Part shown: positions 28,596-37,537 of the stretch, one piece after another
Layout of the letters: each line of letters starts with the position of its first letter
How positions within the stretch are numbered: position 1 is the first letter of the stretch
Assembly: GCA_902551735.1 (NCBI GenBank)
Contig: CACDEK010000004.1
Coordinates: 1 to 37,537, forward strand
Origin: an uncultured Pelagibacteraceae bacterium
GTDB lineage: Bacteria > Pseudomonadota > Alphaproteobacteria > Pelagibacterales > Pelagibacteraceae
Direction: 5' to 3'
Length of the DNA: 37,537 nucleotides
Program-made: the position numbers and the translations under genes
The notes under the pieces: model-generated
Databases searched by the model: none
Told to the model about the DNA's origin: nothing
Seen by the model: the letters and a program-made list of their open reading frames with translations, nothing else

Positions 28596-30026
28596 ATGCT
28601 TAAAAAAACAAATTTTTATATAAATGGAAAATGGGTACTTCCCTCAAAAACAAACGATTTTGAGGTAATCAATCCATCAAATGAGGAACCTTTTGCTGTT
28701 ATATCTCTAGGATTTAAAGAAGACACAGACTCTGCAGTAAAAGCAGCCAAACTAGCTTTTGTTAATTGGAAAGAAACTTCAAAAGAAGAAAGAATAAATC
28801 TTTTAGAAAAATTGCTTAAAATTTACAAAAAAAGATTTAATGAAATGGCCAAGGCAATGTCTATGGAAATGGGATCTCCTATCGATTATGCAATATCAAC
28901 TCATGCATCATCTGGACAGTCTCATCTAGAAGATTTTATTTTAAGACTAAAAAATTTTAAATTTGAGGAAAATTTTGACTCAAAATCTAATAATCGCATA
29001 TGCTACGAACCAATTGGAGTATGTGGCTTGATTACACCATGGAATTGGCCAATTAATCAGATAGCATTAAAGGTTATTCCAGCTTTATCGACTGGTTGTA
29101 CTATGATTCTTAAACCATCAGAAATAGCACCTATATCAGCAATGTTATTTGCTGAAATGATAGATGAGGCAAATTTTCCTGCTGGAGTTTTTAATTTAGT
29201 TAACGGTGATGGCGCAGGAGTTGGAACACAAATATCTAGTCATCCTGATATTGACATGATTTCATTTACTGGATCAACAAGAGCTGGAAAGCTAATTACA
29301 AAAAATGCTGCCAATACAATTAAAAGAGTTTGTTTAGAACTGGGTGGCAAAGGTGGAAATATAGTTTTTGCAGACTCTTATCCAAATGCTGTGAGAGATG
29401 GTATTAGAAATGTAATGAGTAATTCAGGACAATCTTGCGATGCACCAACAAGAATGCTTGTTGAAAAATCTATTTATCAAAGAGCCATTAAAGAAGCTGC
29501 AGATGAGGCAAATAAAATTCAAGTTGATGTTGCATCAAAAAAAGGGGATCATATAGGTCCAGTAGTTTCAAAAGCTCAATATGATAAAATAATTAATTTG
29601 ATTAATAGTGGAATTGAAGAAGGAGCTACTCTAGCGGCAGGAGGACCTGATCTCCCCAATGGATTAAATAAAGGTTATTTTATAAAACCAACTATATTTA
29701 CAGATGTTACAAATAACATGCAGATAGCAAAAAAAGAAATCTTTGGCCCGGTTCTTTCTATAATCCCATTTGAAAGTGAGGAAGAAGCAATTAATGTTAC
29801 TAATGATACAGAATATGGTCTTGGAAATTATTTACAAACAGAAGACAAAGAAAAAGCAAAAAGAGTTTCAAAAAAACTAAGATCAGGAATTGTTTATATT
29901 AATGGTAAATCACCAGACTCTGGAACTCCCTTTGGAGGATACAAACAGTCTGGAAATGGACGTGAAGGTGGTTCTTGGGGATTGGAAGAATATCTAGAGG
30001 TAAAAACAATTACTGGCTGGGATTAA
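28596..30026 (+). CDS. NAD(P)-dependent aldehyde dehydrogenase, close paralog of 6048..7481
   Basis: Same ALDH motifs ('TPWNWPINQ','FTGSTRAG','ELGGKGGNI','SGQSCDAPTRMLVEKSIY'). Confidence 0.95.
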   Translation: MLKKTNFYINGKWVLPSKTNDFEVINPSNEEPFAVISLGFKEDTDSAVKAAKLAFVNWKETSKEERINLLEKLLKIYKKRFNEMAKAMSMEMGSPIDYAISTHASSGQSHLEDFILRLKNFKFEENFDSKSNNRICYEPIGVCGLITPWNWPINQIALKVIPALSTGCTMILKPSEIAPISAMLFAEMIDEANFPAGVFNLVNGDGAGVGTQISSHPDIDMISFTGSTRAGKLITKNAANTIKRVCLELGGKGGNIVFADSYPNAVRDGIRNVMSNSGQSCDAPTRMLVEKSIYQRAIKEAADEANKIQVDVASKKGDHIGPVVSKAQYDKIINLINSGIEEGATLAAGGPDLPNGLNKGYFIKPTIFTDVTNNMQIAKKEIFGPVLSIIPFESEEEAINVTNDTEYGLGNYLQTEDKEKAKRVSKKLRSGIVYINGKSPDSGTPFGGYKQSGNGREGGSWGLEEYLEVKTITGWD

Positions 30027-30034
30027 AATTTTTA

Positions 30035-30682
30035 ATGACAGATCTGTTAATTCACAGAGGTATCGTAAACAAAAATTATAAAGAAAACCTTCTCAGGTCA
30101 TTTAAGGAGTCATTTAAAAAAGGCTATGGAATTGAAACTGACATCCATGCCACAAAAGATGCTGAATTTATTTGCTTTCATGATTTTACTTTAAATAGAA
30201 TTTTTAAAAAAAAAGCTAGTGTAAAGAATTTAAAATATTCTAAAATTAAAGAAATAAGTATCCAAAACAAAAAACCAATTCCACTGTTAAAAGATTTACT
30301 TAAAATATCAAAAAATAAATATCCTTTATTTATTGAAATAAAACCAATTTTCTCAAAAAAACTTTTACAAAAATTATTGAAAGAAACATCTAAATACACA
30401 AAGTGTGTATTTATTTCATTCAAGCATAAAAATATTTATAATTTGTTAAAAATAAGAAGTAATACAAAAGTAGGATTATCTTTTTCGACTTCTTCAGTTG
30501 CAAAAGTAATTATTAAAAAATCAAATAATAAAAAAATTAATTATTTAATTTTGGATAAATTTTTTTTAAAAAACAAAAGTATTCAAGATTTAAAAATTAA
30601 AAAATACTTTTATACAGTCAAAACAAAATTGGAATTTAATAAGTATAGTAAAAATAATAATTTGATATTTGAAAATTTATAA
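30035..30682 (+). CDS. glycerophosphodiester phosphodiesterase family protein
   Basis: 'LIHRGIVNKNYKENLLRSFKESFKKGYGIETDIHATKDAEFICFHDFTLNRIF'; start moved to ATG 30035. Confidence 0.88.
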   Translation: MTDLLIHRGIVNKNYKENLLRSFKESFKKGYGIETDIHATKDAEFICFHDFTLNRIFKKKASVKNLKYSKIKEISIQNKKPIPLLKDLLKISKNKYPLFIEIKPIFSKKLLQKLLKETSKYTKCVFISFKHKNIYNLLKIRSNTKVGLSFSTSSVAKVIIKKSNNKKINYLILDKFFLKNKSIQDLKIKKYFYTVKTKLEFNKYSKNNNLIFENL

Positions 30683-30684
30683 AA

Positions 30685-31812
30685 TTATTTTTTTAAATAA
30701 TCTAACCTTCCAATAATTTCATCTCTGTCCATGTAATAACCTTGAAGATGTCTATGACCTGAATTTGGATTAAATTTAGTTCTGCCATGCAAAATTCTTC
30801 TGTTATTAAATGAAAAAATATCACCAGATTCCAACCTAAATTTTATTTGAAACTTATCATCGTGTAAAAGGTTTCCAAATCTATGATGTGCTTTATAAAC
30901 TTTATCCATAACATTTGGATGACAGTCTAAAGCATCCATAGTGGCCACACTAAATCTAATATCATTATAGTCACCATCTTTAGTTAAAGAAATTGCTGGA
31001 GCATAAAAACTTCTGTGAGCTTCTTGTGTGTAGTCTTTATCTTTAAATTTAAGAGGTATATTTACCAATGTTTCAAAAATTTCTTTTTCATTTTTTCTTA
31101 AATAATCTGCTACCGCAAATGCATCCACTGCTGATGAATCTCCACCTTCTGCAGAATTAATTAAACAATGAAGAAATTGATAGCCTGGAGGATTTTCGAA
31201 CCATGGTAAATCCATATGATTTTTTAAAGCGTGCGCTGTGTATGCTGAATTATTAGGTTTTGGAATATTAATAACCTCAAAAGGTGTTTTAAAAAAAGTT
31301 TCTCTTGTATGACTTATTCTGTTTAAAACTGTAAAAGCAGATTCTTTTTCTATGGGTGCATTTTTGACAATCGCAATTCCCTTATAATGTAAAAGTTCTA
31401 ACCACTTTATCAAACCTTTGTCAGAATTAATAATTTCATCGTGTTCTATTTTAATACCCTCTAAATTTTTTTGTAACAAACAGTCCCATAGTTGATAAGG
31501 AGAAATATATTTTTTATTATTATTTATAGTATAACAATTTTTTCTTAACCATTCTTGATCATAATAACTTACGTGATTTCCTTCACTCCACTCAATTTCT
31601 AATTTACCTTCATTATTAATTTTACATGTTTTTGGTTCAATATTTGTTGAAACTTCAAGTATATTAAACATCCTATGTCTTGAGTCTTTATCATGAGCTG
31701 AGGGACAGTTATCCCTTAACCACATATAGTGAAAATTACTTTTTTCACCATCACTCCACTCAACATTTAACGCTGAACCATTTTTTGAAATTTTAGAAAT
31801 TTCTATTTCCAT
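30685..31812 (-). CDS. gamma-butyrobetaine hydroxylase-like 2-oxoglutarate/Fe(II) dioxygenase (N-terminal DUF971-like plus TauD domain)
   Basis: 'WSDGEKSNFHYMWLRDNCPSAHD' N-domain; 'YTAHALKNHMDLPWFENPPGYQFLHCLINSAEGGDSSAVDAF' (HxD) and 'NNRRILHGRTKF' TauD/BBOX-type motifs. Confidence 0.88.
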   Translation of the reverse strand: MEIEISKISKNGSALNVEWSDGEKSNFHYMWLRDNCPSAHDKDSRHRMFNILEVSTNIEPKTCKINNEGKLEIEWSEGNHVSYYDQEWLRKNCYTINNNKKYISPYQLWDCLLQKNLEGIKIEHDEIINSDKGLIKWLELLHYKGIAIVKNAPIEKESAFTVLNRISHTRETFFKTPFEVINIPKPNNSAYTAHALKNHMDLPWFENPPGYQFLHCLINSAEGGDSSAVDAFAVADYLRKNEKEIFETLVNIPLKFKDKDYTQEAHRSFYAPAISLTKDGDYNDIRFSVATMDALDCHPNVMDKVYKAHHRFGNLLHDDKFQIKFRLESGDIFSFNNRRILHGRTKFNPNSGHRHLQGYYMDRDEIIGRLDYLKK

Positions 31813-31846
31813 AAATTAATTGTTATTTTATTTAAATTTGTTTTCA

Positions 31847-31865
31847 ATTCAATTTATAATTGAAT
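31847..31865. promoter_or_regulatory. Candidate operator: ATTCAAT-TTATA-ATTGAAT inverted repeat in the dioxygenase / binding-protein divergent spacer
   Basis: 7-bp perfect arms in a 176-bp intergenic region between divergent genes; AT-rich so could be chance. Confidence 0.3.
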
Positions 31866-31988
31866 CTACAATATATATAATGTTTTTTCCTTAATTTATT
31901 AACATCTATTAATCTCATTAAAGGTTGTATTTTATTGCGTATCAAGTTTTAATACGGCCAGTTTAAACTAACAAATGGAGGAGATTTC

Positions 31989-33014
31989 ATGAAATTTCTA
32001 AAAAAAATATTTCTTTCGATTGCTTTTATTGCTGTAGCAACACTTGGTACAACAAGTGCTAATGCTGCTTGTAAAGTACATTTGGGAGATTTTGATTGGG
32101 ATAGTGCTAACGTTCACACAGCTATTGTCGGTTATATTATTGAAAAAGGATATGGTTGCAATGTTGAGGTAACAAAAGGTAGTACTAGTCCAATAATGGC
32201 TGCTCATTACGACCAGCAACTAGATATCATTACTGAGGTTTGGAGAGATAATATTGTTCAAATGCATGAAGAAGCTGTTGCAGCTGGCAAAATTGTTGAA
32301 CTTGGAGTTAACACTCCATCATCTACTCAAGGATTTTACGTAGATAAACCTACTGCTGACAAATATGGTTTAGTAAGTGTTGAAGATATGATGAAACCTG
32401 AAATAGCGAAACTTTTTGCTGATCCAGAGACACCTGGAAAAGGTAGAATGACTAGCTGTATTTCTGGATGGACTTGTTACACTATTAACCTAGTGAAGCA
32501 CAAAGTATATGGTCTTGACAAATACTATACTAATTTTGATCCAGGTTCTGGTGGAGCATTAGATGCTGCTATTGCCGGAGCATTTAAAAAAGGTAAACCA
32601 GTATTTTCATATTACTGGACACCGACAGGTTTAATGGGAAAAGTTGATCTTGTTCAACTTAAAGAGCCAGCATACGACAATGCTTGTTGGACTAAAATGA
32701 TGGCGGTTGTTGAAAAGATCAAAGCTGATGGTCCTGATGCTTACACAGATACATGTGCAAGTGCTTATGTGGATATGGCTTTAACAAAATCTGCATCAAC
32801 TACTTTTGCTAATAATCCAGCTAATAAACCGATTATTGACTTTGTAAAAGCTTATACTTTGCCAACTCCTGAAGTAAACAAATCGTTAGCTTTTTACATG
32901 GATGAGTCTGGTGGAGATATGGAAGCAACAGCTGTGAACTTTTTAAAAGGTTCTGACGCATGGACTAAATGGGTTCCTGCAGACGTTGCTAAAAAAGTTA
33001 AAGCATCGCTTTAA
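31989..33014 (+). CDS. proX: glycine betaine/carnitine/choline-type ABC substrate-binding protein (second QAT set)
   Basis: Signal peptide; 'KVHLGDFDWDSANVHTAIVGYIIEKGYGCNVEVTKGST'; GGAGGAG RBS upstream. Confidence 0.92.
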   Translation: MKFLKKIFLSIAFIAVATLGTTSANAACKVHLGDFDWDSANVHTAIVGYIIEKGYGCNVEVTKGSTSPIMAAHYDQQLDIITEVWRDNIVQMHEEAVAAGKIVELGVNTPSSTQGFYVDKPTADKYGLVSVEDMMKPEIAKLFADPETPGKGRMTSCISGWTCYTINLVKHKVYGLDKYYTNFDPGSGGALDAAIAGAFKKGKPVFSYYWTPTGLMGKVDLVQLKEPAYDNACWTKMMAVVEKIKADGPDAYTDTCASAYVDMALTKSASTTFANNPANKPIIDFVKAYTLPTPEVNKSLAFYMDESGGDMEATAVNFLKGSDAWTKWVPADVAKKVKASL

Positions 33015-33031
33015 TTTTTTAAATAATTCTT

Positions 33032-33067
33032 AAAACTAAGAGCCCTTACGGGCTCTTAGTTTTTTAT
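33032..33067 (+). terminator. Hairpin/terminator between second binding protein and permease
   Basis: AAAACTAAGAGCCC-TTAC-GGGCTCTTAGTTTTTT, 14-bp stem with T-tract. Confidence 0.92.
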
Positions 33068-33079
33068 AAGAAAGTATAA

Positions 33080-34099
33080 ATGGGAAAATATAAGAAACAC
33101 ATTTTTTATTCATTATATCTGATTGCTTTTGCTGCAATGGTATTTATTGCTTACACATCTTCTAAATATAGACCAGAAAGTGTTTCCGTTTTATTTACAG
33201 ATTTCTCATGGTTAGGAAATTGGCCTAAATGGTTAGATCTTCCTTTGATGCCATTCTTAAATGAAGGATTTGATAAACTTATAAGAGAGTATGGAATGTT
33301 CTTTGAGGGAATAAATAACTTTTTACTTGGACTTTACACTCAAATGAAAAATTTTATGGTTGGATTGCCTTGGCCATTATTAATGATAGGAATAATTGCC
33401 CTTTGCTATTTTGTTAGTGGAAGAAATACAGGAACAACTATCATGGTTGCTTTTTGTGTTTTTTTTCTTGGTTTTCTTAGCCCAAGATATTGGGATAAAT
33501 GTATTATGACTACTTGCATAGTAGTGATTGGAATGTTGCTTTGTTTAATAATAGGTATTCCTGTAGGTATAATGATGGCTAGAAATAAGAAAGTAAGAAA
33601 TGCATTGTTACCTGTTCTTGATTTAATGCAAACCATTCCGAGTTTTTGTTACTTAATTCCAGGAATATTATTATTTGGTCTAGGAGCTGTTCCGGCAATA
33701 TTTGCTATATTTGTATACGCAGTTCCTCCATTAATTAGATTAACTGATCTAGGAATCAGACTGGTTGATAAGGAAGTTGTTGAAGCGGCAGAAGCTTTTG
33801 GCGCAAGCAAAAAACAAAAATTGTGGGGAGTGCAATTACCATTAGCATTACCCAACATAATGCAAGGAATTAACCAATGCACAATGATGTCTTTAGCGAT
33901 GGTAGTAATTGCGTCAATGATTGGTACAAGAGGAATTGGAGATGAGGTATTGCTTGGATTACAACAATTAAACGTTGGCATGGCAACAGAAGCCGGTATT
34001 GCAATTGTTTTGTTAGCAATTATATTCGATCGAATTACACAATCTTATGGAGAAAAAATTCAGGAAAGAACCCATATAAAAAAGGATATAAAATTATAA
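33080..34099 (+). CDS. proW: QAT-type ABC permease (ProW-like)
   Basis: 'GIPVGIMMARNKKVRNALLPVLDLMQTIPSFCYLIPGILLFGLGAVP'. Confidence 0.93.
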   Translation: MGKYKKHIFYSLYLIAFAAMVFIAYTSSKYRPESVSVLFTDFSWLGNWPKWLDLPLMPFLNEGFDKLIREYGMFFEGINNFLLGLYTQMKNFMVGLPWPLLMIGIIALCYFVSGRNTGTTIMVAFCVFFLGFLSPRYWDKCIMTTCIVVIGMLLCLIIGIPVGIMMARNKKVRNALLPVLDLMQTIPSFCYLIPGILLFGLGAVPAIFAIFVYAVPPLIRLTDLGIRLVDKEVVEAAEAFGASKKQKLWGVQLPLALPNIMQGINQCTMMSLAMVVIASMIGTRGIGDEVLLGLQQLNVGMATEAGIAIVLLAIIFDRITQSYGEKIQERTHIKKDIKL

Positions 34100-34103
34100 A
34101 TAT

Positions 34104-35156
34104 ATGAGCAAAATTGAAATTAAAAACGTTTATAAAATATTTGGCGACCAACCTTCAAAAGTTCTTCCAATGGTCCAAAATGGAGCAACAAAAGAAGAAG
34201 TGCTAGAAAAAACTGGACATACTGTTGGTCTAGATAATGTTTCTTTAAGTATTGAAGAAGGGGAAACTTTTGTTTGTATGGGTTTATCTGGTTCTGGAAA
34301 ATCTACACTTATTAGACATATAAATAGATTAATAGATCCAACTTCAGGAGTAGTTTCAGTTGAAGGAACAAATGTAATGGATTTAGACCAAAAAAAATTA
34401 ATTGATTTTAGAAGACATAAAATGAGTATGGTGTTTCAAAGATTTGGTTTATTTCCTCATAAAACAGTTTTGGAAAATGTTGGTTATGGTCTTGAAGTTC
34501 AAGGACAAAAACCTGAAGAAAGAAACAAGACAGCAATGGAAAAAATTGAAGCTGTTGGATTAACTGGTTTTGAACATCAATATCCAAATCAGTTATCAGG
34601 AGGAATGCAACAACGAGTTGGTTTAGCTAGAGCTCTTGCAACTAATACAGACATAATGTTAATGGATGAAGCTTTTTCTGCTCTAGACCCTCTAATTCGA
34701 AGTGATATGCAAAAACAATTAATTGATTTACAAAGTGAATTAAAAAAAACAATAGTGTTCATAACACACGACCTGGATGAATCTTTAAGATTAGGAGATC
34801 ATATAGGAATATTAAATGGAGGAAGGTTAGTGCAAGTAGGAACTCCAATAGATATTATTATGAACCCAGCTGATGATTATGTAGAGGCATTTGTTAAAGA
34901 TGTAAATCGAGCAAAAGTTATTAAAGCAAAAATTATTATGACACCCGCAAACAAATCTAACGATGTGGATAAATCAAATTTAGTTAAGATAGGAGAAGAT
35001 CAATTCTTAGATGAATTTCTTCCACAAATAGTTTGTTCAAATGCAAATTGTGAAGTTGTAGATAAAGAAGGAAATGTAAAAGGATACCTTACGCAAAAAG
35101 AGCTTTCTAAAGCTTTAACTAAAGAACATATGGCTAATGCCGTTAAGTCTGCATAA
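34104..35156 (+). CDS. proV: QAT-type ABC ATP-binding protein (ProV-like)
   Basis: Walker A 'GLSGSGKST', 'LSGGMQQRVGLARALATNTDIMLMDEAFSALDPLIRSDMQ'. Confidence 0.94.
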   Translation: MSKIEIKNVYKIFGDQPSKVLPMVQNGATKEEVLEKTGHTVGLDNVSLSIEEGETFVCMGLSGSGKSTLIRHINRLIDPTSGVVSVEGTNVMDLDQKKLIDFRRHKMSMVFQRFGLFPHKTVLENVGYGLEVQGQKPEERNKTAMEKIEAVGLTGFEHQYPNQLSGGMQQRVGLARALATNTDIMLMDEAFSALDPLIRSDMQKQLIDLQSELKKTIVFITHDLDESLRLGDHIGILNGGRLVQVGTPIDIIMNPADDYVEAFVKDVNRAKVIKAKIIMTPANKSNDVDKSNLVKIGEDQFLDEFLPQIVCSNANCEVVDKEGNVKGYLTQKELSKALTKEHMANAVKSA

Positions 35157-35922
35157 TAAAAAAATAGTTATTTCAGCTGGGGCATCAGGAATTGGTTGGG
35201 CTACTGCAAAAGTTTGTCTCGCTAAAGGAGCAGTAGTTTATCTTTGTGATATAGACATTAAATCTTTAAGTAAAATCAAAAAAAACCGTTTATATAATAA
35301 AAGATTATTTGCTTATAAATGCGACGCCTCTGAAGAAGATGAAGTTACAGATTTCTTCAATCAAATTAATAAAAAAACAAAAAAAATAGATGCAATACTT
35401 AATAATGTAGGCATAGCAGGTCCAACGGGAACTATTGAAAAACTAACTTCTGATGATTGGGAACAAACTCTAAAAGTAAATGTTATAAGTCATTTTTACT
35501 TTACTAAACTTGCAATACCTATGTTAAAAAAAAACAAAGGTGGATCCATAATTAATATTTCATCTGGAGCAGGAATTATGGGTTTTCCTTTGCGCGCTCC
35601 TTATGCTGCAAGTAAATGGGCCGTTATTGGGGTAACAAAAACTTTAGCTATGGAACTGGGTAAATTTAAAATTCGTGTCAATGCAATTTGTCCTGGAACT
35701 ATCAAAGGAGATAGAATGGTAAGAGTTATAAGAGATAAAGCAAAATTTCTAAAAACTTCTAGGAAAAAAATTGAAAAAGAGTTTGTTTCTATGGCTTCAA
35801 TGAATTGCTGGATTCATGAAGAGGATATAGGAAAAATTTGTTCTTTTTTAATTTCAAACGAAGGCGAGAGAATTTCAGGACAAACAATTCCTGTAGATGG
35901 AAACGCAACTAGATTGGATTAA
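35137..35922 (+). CDS. short-chain dehydrogenase/reductase
   Basis: 'ISAGASGIGWATAKVCLAKGA', 'NNVGIAGPTG', 'NISSGAG...YAASKWAV', overlaps proV end by 20 bp. Confidence 0.9.
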   Translation: MPLSLHNKKIVISAGASGIGWATAKVCLAKGAVVYLCDIDIKSLSKIKKNRLYNKRLFAYKCDASEEDEVTDFFNQINKKTKKIDAILNNVGIAGPTGTIEKLTSDDWEQTLKVNVISHFYFTKLAIPMLKKNKGGSIINISSGAGIMGFPLRAPYAASKWAVIGVTKTLAMELGKFKIRVNAICPGTIKGDRMVRVIRDKAKFLKTSRKKIEKEFVSMASMNCWIHEEDIGKICSFLISNEGERISGQTIPVDGNATRLD

Positions 35923-35924
35923 TT

Positions 35925-36359
35925 TTATAAAGAGTTAATTAAATCTGGAGCAATTTTTTTTGATTTGGCTGTAAATCTTAACTTTTTGATTGCTTCAAGA
36001 TTGGACTTATCATCACCTACAACTACAAAGCCAATCATTCCCATACTTCTGTGAGGTGTGCACCAATAAGCATATATTCCGGGTATTGTGAAGGTATACT
36101 CAGCATCTTTATTAAATTTAGTTTTAAATTTATCTACTCCATTTGGAACTCCGCCTTTAATAAATTCTACATTATGACCTTTGTCAGTCGCTTTCCAAAA
36201 CACTGTGTCTCCAACATTTACTTTAACAACCTTTTTTGAATAAACCATTGTTTCCTTGCCTTGTTTATTTAACATTTCTATAGTTTCATCTGCCGCAAAA
36301 GCGCTAGTAGAAAATATTGTTAAAATAATAAGGCTAGCAAAGTATTTTTTAAGTTTCAT
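35925..36359 (-). CDS. pseudoazurin-like cupredoxin
   Basis: Signal peptide; 'VNVGDTVFWKATDKGHNVEF', copper ligands 'YWCTPHRSMGMIGFVVV'. Confidence 0.88.
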   Translation of the reverse strand: MKLKKYFASLIILTIFSTSAFAADETIEMLNKQGKETMVYSKKVVKVNVGDTVFWKATDKGHNVEFIKGGVPNGVDKFKTKFNKDAEYTFTIPGIYAYWCTPHRSMGMIGFVVVGDDKSNLEAIKKLRFTAKSKKIAPDLINSL

Positions 36360-36473
36360 ATTGAGTAGTTTTCAGTAAAATTCATAATGATTATTTAGTA
36401 ATGAAAATTTTTTTATCAACTTAAAATAGTGCAACAAGTTGACACACATTACTTTATATGTCGCTGTTAAATT

Positions 36474-37358
36474 TTATTTATAATTTTTTAGCTTAAGTTT
36501 TTCTCTTGTTTCAGCGGGAGTCATTATTGACACACCAAGATCATTTACAATTCTTATTGCTTTTTCAACTAGTTGAGCGTTAGTTGCTAATTTACCTTTT
36601 TCTAAATATAAATTATCTTCAAGCCCTACCCTTGGATTTCCACCCATAATTACAGTTTGAGCAACAAATGGCATTTCATTTTTAGAAATTGCAAAACCTG
36701 ACCAAACACCTTCCTTAGGCATTACATCCTTCATTGCTTGCATAGCTAAAGGTGTAGCTGGTGCTCCCCAAGGTATACCAAGACACATTTGAAACATTGG
36801 AGGATCATTTAATAATCCCTCTTTATATAACTGCGCTCCAAACCACATATTTCCTAAATCAAAAGCTTCTACTTCTGGTTTTACATTTATTTCTTGCAAT
36901 CTTTTAGCAGCCTTTCTTAAGTCGTTAGGTGTATTTACTGTTATTACAGAACTGTCACCAAAGTTTAAAGTTCCGCAATCTAAGGTGCATATTTCTGGTA
37001 AAAATTGTTCTGCATTTGCAATTCTCTCCATAACATTTGCCATGTCTGTTAAAGGTCCAAACTCTAATGGATTTTTTCCTTGTCCTATATCTAAATCACC
37101 ACCCATTCCTGTTGTAAGATTTAAAATAACGTCAGTATCACTTGATCGTATTCTATCTACTACTTCCTTATATAATTCTAATCTTCTGCTAGGAGTGCCA
37201 TCTTCTTCTCTTACATGAATATGAGCTATAGCTGCACCTGCCTTTGCGGCTTCTATCGATGCTTTTGCTATCTGTTCGGGAGTTTTGGGCAAATCAGGAT
37301 GCTTTTTAGCTGTATCCCCAGAACCAGTTACTGCACATGATACGAAAACTTTGCTCAT
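36474..37358 (-). CDS. BKACE family (DUF849, beta-keto acid cleavage enzyme)
   Basis: 'VFVSCAVTGSGDTAKKHPDLPKTPEQIA', 'AGAAIAHIHVREEDGTPSR', 'NLTTGMGGD'. Confidence 0.93.
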   Translation of the reverse strand: MSKVFVSCAVTGSGDTAKKHPDLPKTPEQIAKASIEAAKAGAAIAHIHVREEDGTPSRRLELYKEVVDRIRSSDTDVILNLTTGMGGDLDIGQGKNPLEFGPLTDMANVMERIANAEQFLPEICTLDCGTLNFGDSSVITVNTPNDLRKAAKRLQEINVKPEVEAFDLGNMWFGAQLYKEGLLNDPPMFQMCLGIPWGAPATPLAMQAMKDVMPKEGVWSGFAISKNEMPFVAQTVIMGGNPRVGLEDNLYLEKGKLATNAQLVEKAIRIVNDLGVSIMTPAETREKLKLKNYK

Positions 37359-37393
37359 TTTTTTTTTATAGAAAGTATACTATCATATTAAAA

Positions 37394-37537
37394 ATGGAAA
37401 GATCAGAAATTTTAAATGATTTAGCAGCTGTCTTTAGATGGACAGCAAAACTTAATATGCATGAAGGTGTTGCGAACCACTTTAGTGTGTGTGTTCCAGG
37501 CTCAAATGAAGATTTTTATGTTAATGGATCAGGAATG
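37394..37537 (+). CDS. class II aldolase/adducin family protein, N-terminal fragment cut by window end
   Basis: MERSEILNDLAAVFRWTAKLNMHEGVANHFSVCVPGSNEDFYVNGSGM open to window end. Confidence 0.75.
   Translation, partial: MERSEILNDLAAVFRWTAKLNMHEGVANHFSVCVPGSNEDFYVNGSGM

Noticed and set aside
36439-36444. TTGACA promoter-like hexamer in the spacer between the cupredoxin and BKACE genes
   Set aside because: No well-spaced -10 on the same strand and it would point antisense into BKACE.
1-37537. CRISPR arrays, tRNA/rRNA genes, transposases, phage genes
   Set aside because: No repeat-spacer pattern, tRNA-like folds or mobile-element proteins were seen.

Overview
AT-rich, densely packed window with the look of a streamlined marine alphaproteobacterium (SAR11/Pelagibacterales-like; inferred from composition and protein style, not proven). 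It is dominated by uptake and catabolism of small osmolytes and nitrogen compounds. Contents include: a Pot-type ABC transporter next to EutA/EutD(DoeA)-like ectoine-utilization proteins; a BHMT plus dimethylglycine-dehydrogenase-like pair; two glycine-betaine/carnitine-type (QAT) binding-protein/permease sets sharing one ATPase; a gamma-butyrobetaine-hydroxylase-like dioxygenase and a BKACE enzyme; a divergent 5-oxoprolinase pxpA / pxpBC locus; a guanidino-acid hydrolase + ALDH + NCS1 transporter; and a lipid-modification cassette (FAD oxidoreductase, DUF1365, Cfa, DUF3833). The most unusual feature is an in-frame chimeric ORF (16165..17640, minus). Its N-terminal ~364 aa are a PotB-type permease missing its last transmembrane segment, and its C-terminal ~127 aa are the catalytic half of a short-chain dehydrogenase missing its Rossmann N-terminus. 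The missing kind of PotB C-terminus, followed by a PotC permease, lies at bases 1..971 on the opposite strand. This is the layout expected from an inversion of roughly 1..16545 with breakpoints inside potB and the SDR gene, or from an assembly misjoin with the same geometry. No tRNA, rRNA, CRISPR or transposase was recognised.
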